Below are positions 5,679 to 5,979 of a stretch of DNA of 5,979 nucleotides, piece by piece. Source of the stretch: Verrucomicrobiales bacterium (GTDB lineage: Bacteria; Verrucomicrobiota; Verrucomicrobiia; Methylacidiphilales; JAAUTS01). Position 1 is the first letter of the stretch. The number at the start of each line of letters is the position of its first letter. Position numbers and translations under genes: made by a program. The notes below the pieces were generated by a model. That model made no database searches. It had not been told where the DNA came from and was given only the letters and a program-made list of their open reading frames with translations. Location: contig JAITHY010000185.1 of assembly GCA_031279715.1 (NCBI GenBank), positions 1 through 5,979 of the forward strand, in the 5' to 3' direction.

Positions 5679-5868
5679 AGCGACCCATTCGCCGCCGACA
5701 TGACCGCGTTCTGTTTTTTCACATTTCCCCCTTGCAAAAACAGAAAAGACAATGAATGCCTGATGATTTTTGTCTAACTTAAGCCCCCCCCATGATGAGT
5801 CATCTCTGCCTAGGGCTAACCGACATTCAAGAGCGCCAGCGGCGCAACAGCCCCAAGGGAGGGCTGCT
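5679..5868. other. Intergenic region after trpC: no convincing gene, several small structures
   Basis: There is no clear trpC terminator. CTGTTTTT (5711-5718) and AAAAACAG (5736-5743) form an 8-bp inverted repeat around 17 bases, an AT-rich stem that could be a weak bidirectional terminator. A run of eight C (5784-5791) sits directly before ATGATG, and GATGAGTCATC (5794-5804) is an 11-bp palindrome. Two tiny open frames (5700-5777, 25 codons; 5792-5878, 28 codons) lack good ribosome sites. This stretch is noticeably more AT-rich than its neighbours between about 5710 and 5780, which fits a regulatory upstream region for the next gene, though I could not define a promoter. Confidence 0.5.
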
Positions 5869-5877
5869 GTGCCGCTG
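5837..5877 (+). promoter_or_regulatory. Long hairpin with Shine-Dalgarno in the loop and start codon in the stem
   Basis: AGCGGCGCAACAGCCC (5838-5853) pairs with GGGCTGCTGTGCCGCT (5861-5876) over 16 positions, with one G-U pair and one A/C mismatch, and C5837 adds a pair with G5877. The loop is CAAGGGA (5854-5860). The Shine-Dalgarno-like AAGGGAGG (5855-5862) spans the loop and the base of the right arm, and the GTG start at 5869 lies in the right arm. No T-run follows, so it is not a standard terminator. It is placed to control translation of the gene beginning at 5869. Confidence 0.6.
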
Positions 5878-5979
5878 ACGGTCAGTTTGCACCCGTTGTC
5901 CGTTGGGCTGATTGTCAGCGTTGTTCTTGGCGGGTTGCTCGTGGGCGCGGGGCGGGATAAAGCATCACTTTCTCAATCG
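5869..5979 (+). CDS. N-terminus of a probable membrane-anchored protein (partial)
   Basis: The frame is open from GTG 5869 to the window end (37 codons) and continues beyond it. The start is chosen for the strong AAGGGAGG at 5855-5862, six bases upstream and the best ribosome site in the window. The frame is open further upstream, to a stop at 5764-5766, but has only TTG or CTG candidates there without such a site. The peptide starts MPLTVSLHPL and then has a hydrophobic stretch, about residues 11-28 (VGLIVSVVLGGLLVGAG), followed by Arg-Asp-Lys. This looks like an uncleaved N-terminal membrane anchor or a long signal sequence. The family cannot be named from so little. Two motif heptamers fall in its first 52 bases (5873 and 5914). 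Confidence 0.6.
   Translation, partial: MPLTVSLHPLSVGLIVSVVLGGLLVGAGRDKASLSQS
5871..5884 (+). repeat. Motif copy GCCGCTGACGGTCA at a gene start
   Basis: This is an exact match to the 14-mer at 1199-1212 and the reverse complement of 151-164. It overlaps the GTG start region and the right arm of the hairpin at 5837-5877, so here the motif is part of a possible translation-control structure. Confidence 0.7.

Noticed and set aside
5700..5777. 25-codon frame after trpC
   Set aside because: No ribosome site, Phe/Cys-rich, and it runs through the T-rich inverted repeat; nothing supports translation.
5838..5876. Hairpin as an intrinsic terminator
   Set aside because: No T-run follows on either strand, and a strong Shine-Dalgarno and start codon are embedded in it, which fits a 5' regulatory structure better.
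151..5920. The CGCTGAC motif as a chromosome-polarity word (KOPS or Chi-like)
   Set aside because: About 13 copies point one way and 9 the other within 6 kb, so there is no strong strand bias; a larger region would be needed to exclude it fully.

Overview
The window is about 6 kb of GC-rich bacterial chromosome carrying ordinary metabolic genes. It resembles the Verrucomicrobiota or a related PVC lineage. The evidence is the style of the long 4-alpha-glucanotransferase (GH77), a lineage-specific-looking proline-rich secreted protein, and scarce Shine-Dalgarno sites. This placement is inferred from protein style only. No tRNA, rRNA, CRISPR array, transposase or phage gene was seen.

Layout from left to right: the last 50 codons of S-adenosylhomocysteine hydrolase (ahcY, 1-153); a 169-bp gap with a weak terminator-like hairpin; malQ (323-2089, GTG start); a convergent minus-strand gene for a secreted proline-rich protein of unknown function (2086-3030), whose stop codon overlaps that of malQ; a 90-bp divergent intergenic region with a good sigma70-type promoter for the minus-strand gene; a SulP-family anion transporter with a STAS domain (3121-4842); trpC (4890-5678), standing alone without other trp genes; a 190-bp gap; and the first 37 codons of a probable membrane-anchored protein (from 5869) that runs off the window. 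The genes do not form one pathway: they cover methyl-cycle, glycogen/maltodextrin, anion transport and tryptophan functions.

The most unusual signal is at the DNA level. The heptamer CGCTGAC or its complement GTCAGCG occurs about 22 times by eye, where roughly one is expected from base composition. It often extends to CGCTGACGSTSA (S = G or C; ten exact copies). Copies lie in both orientations, in several reading frames, in five genes and at gene boundaries, so it behaves as a DNA motif and not as a protein repeat. Also worth attention are a promoter that appears to start transcription at the A of an ATG (leaderless mRNA), a long hairpin that places a strong Shine-Dalgarno in its loop and a GTG start in its stem, and a C10 tract inside the secreted-protein gene.
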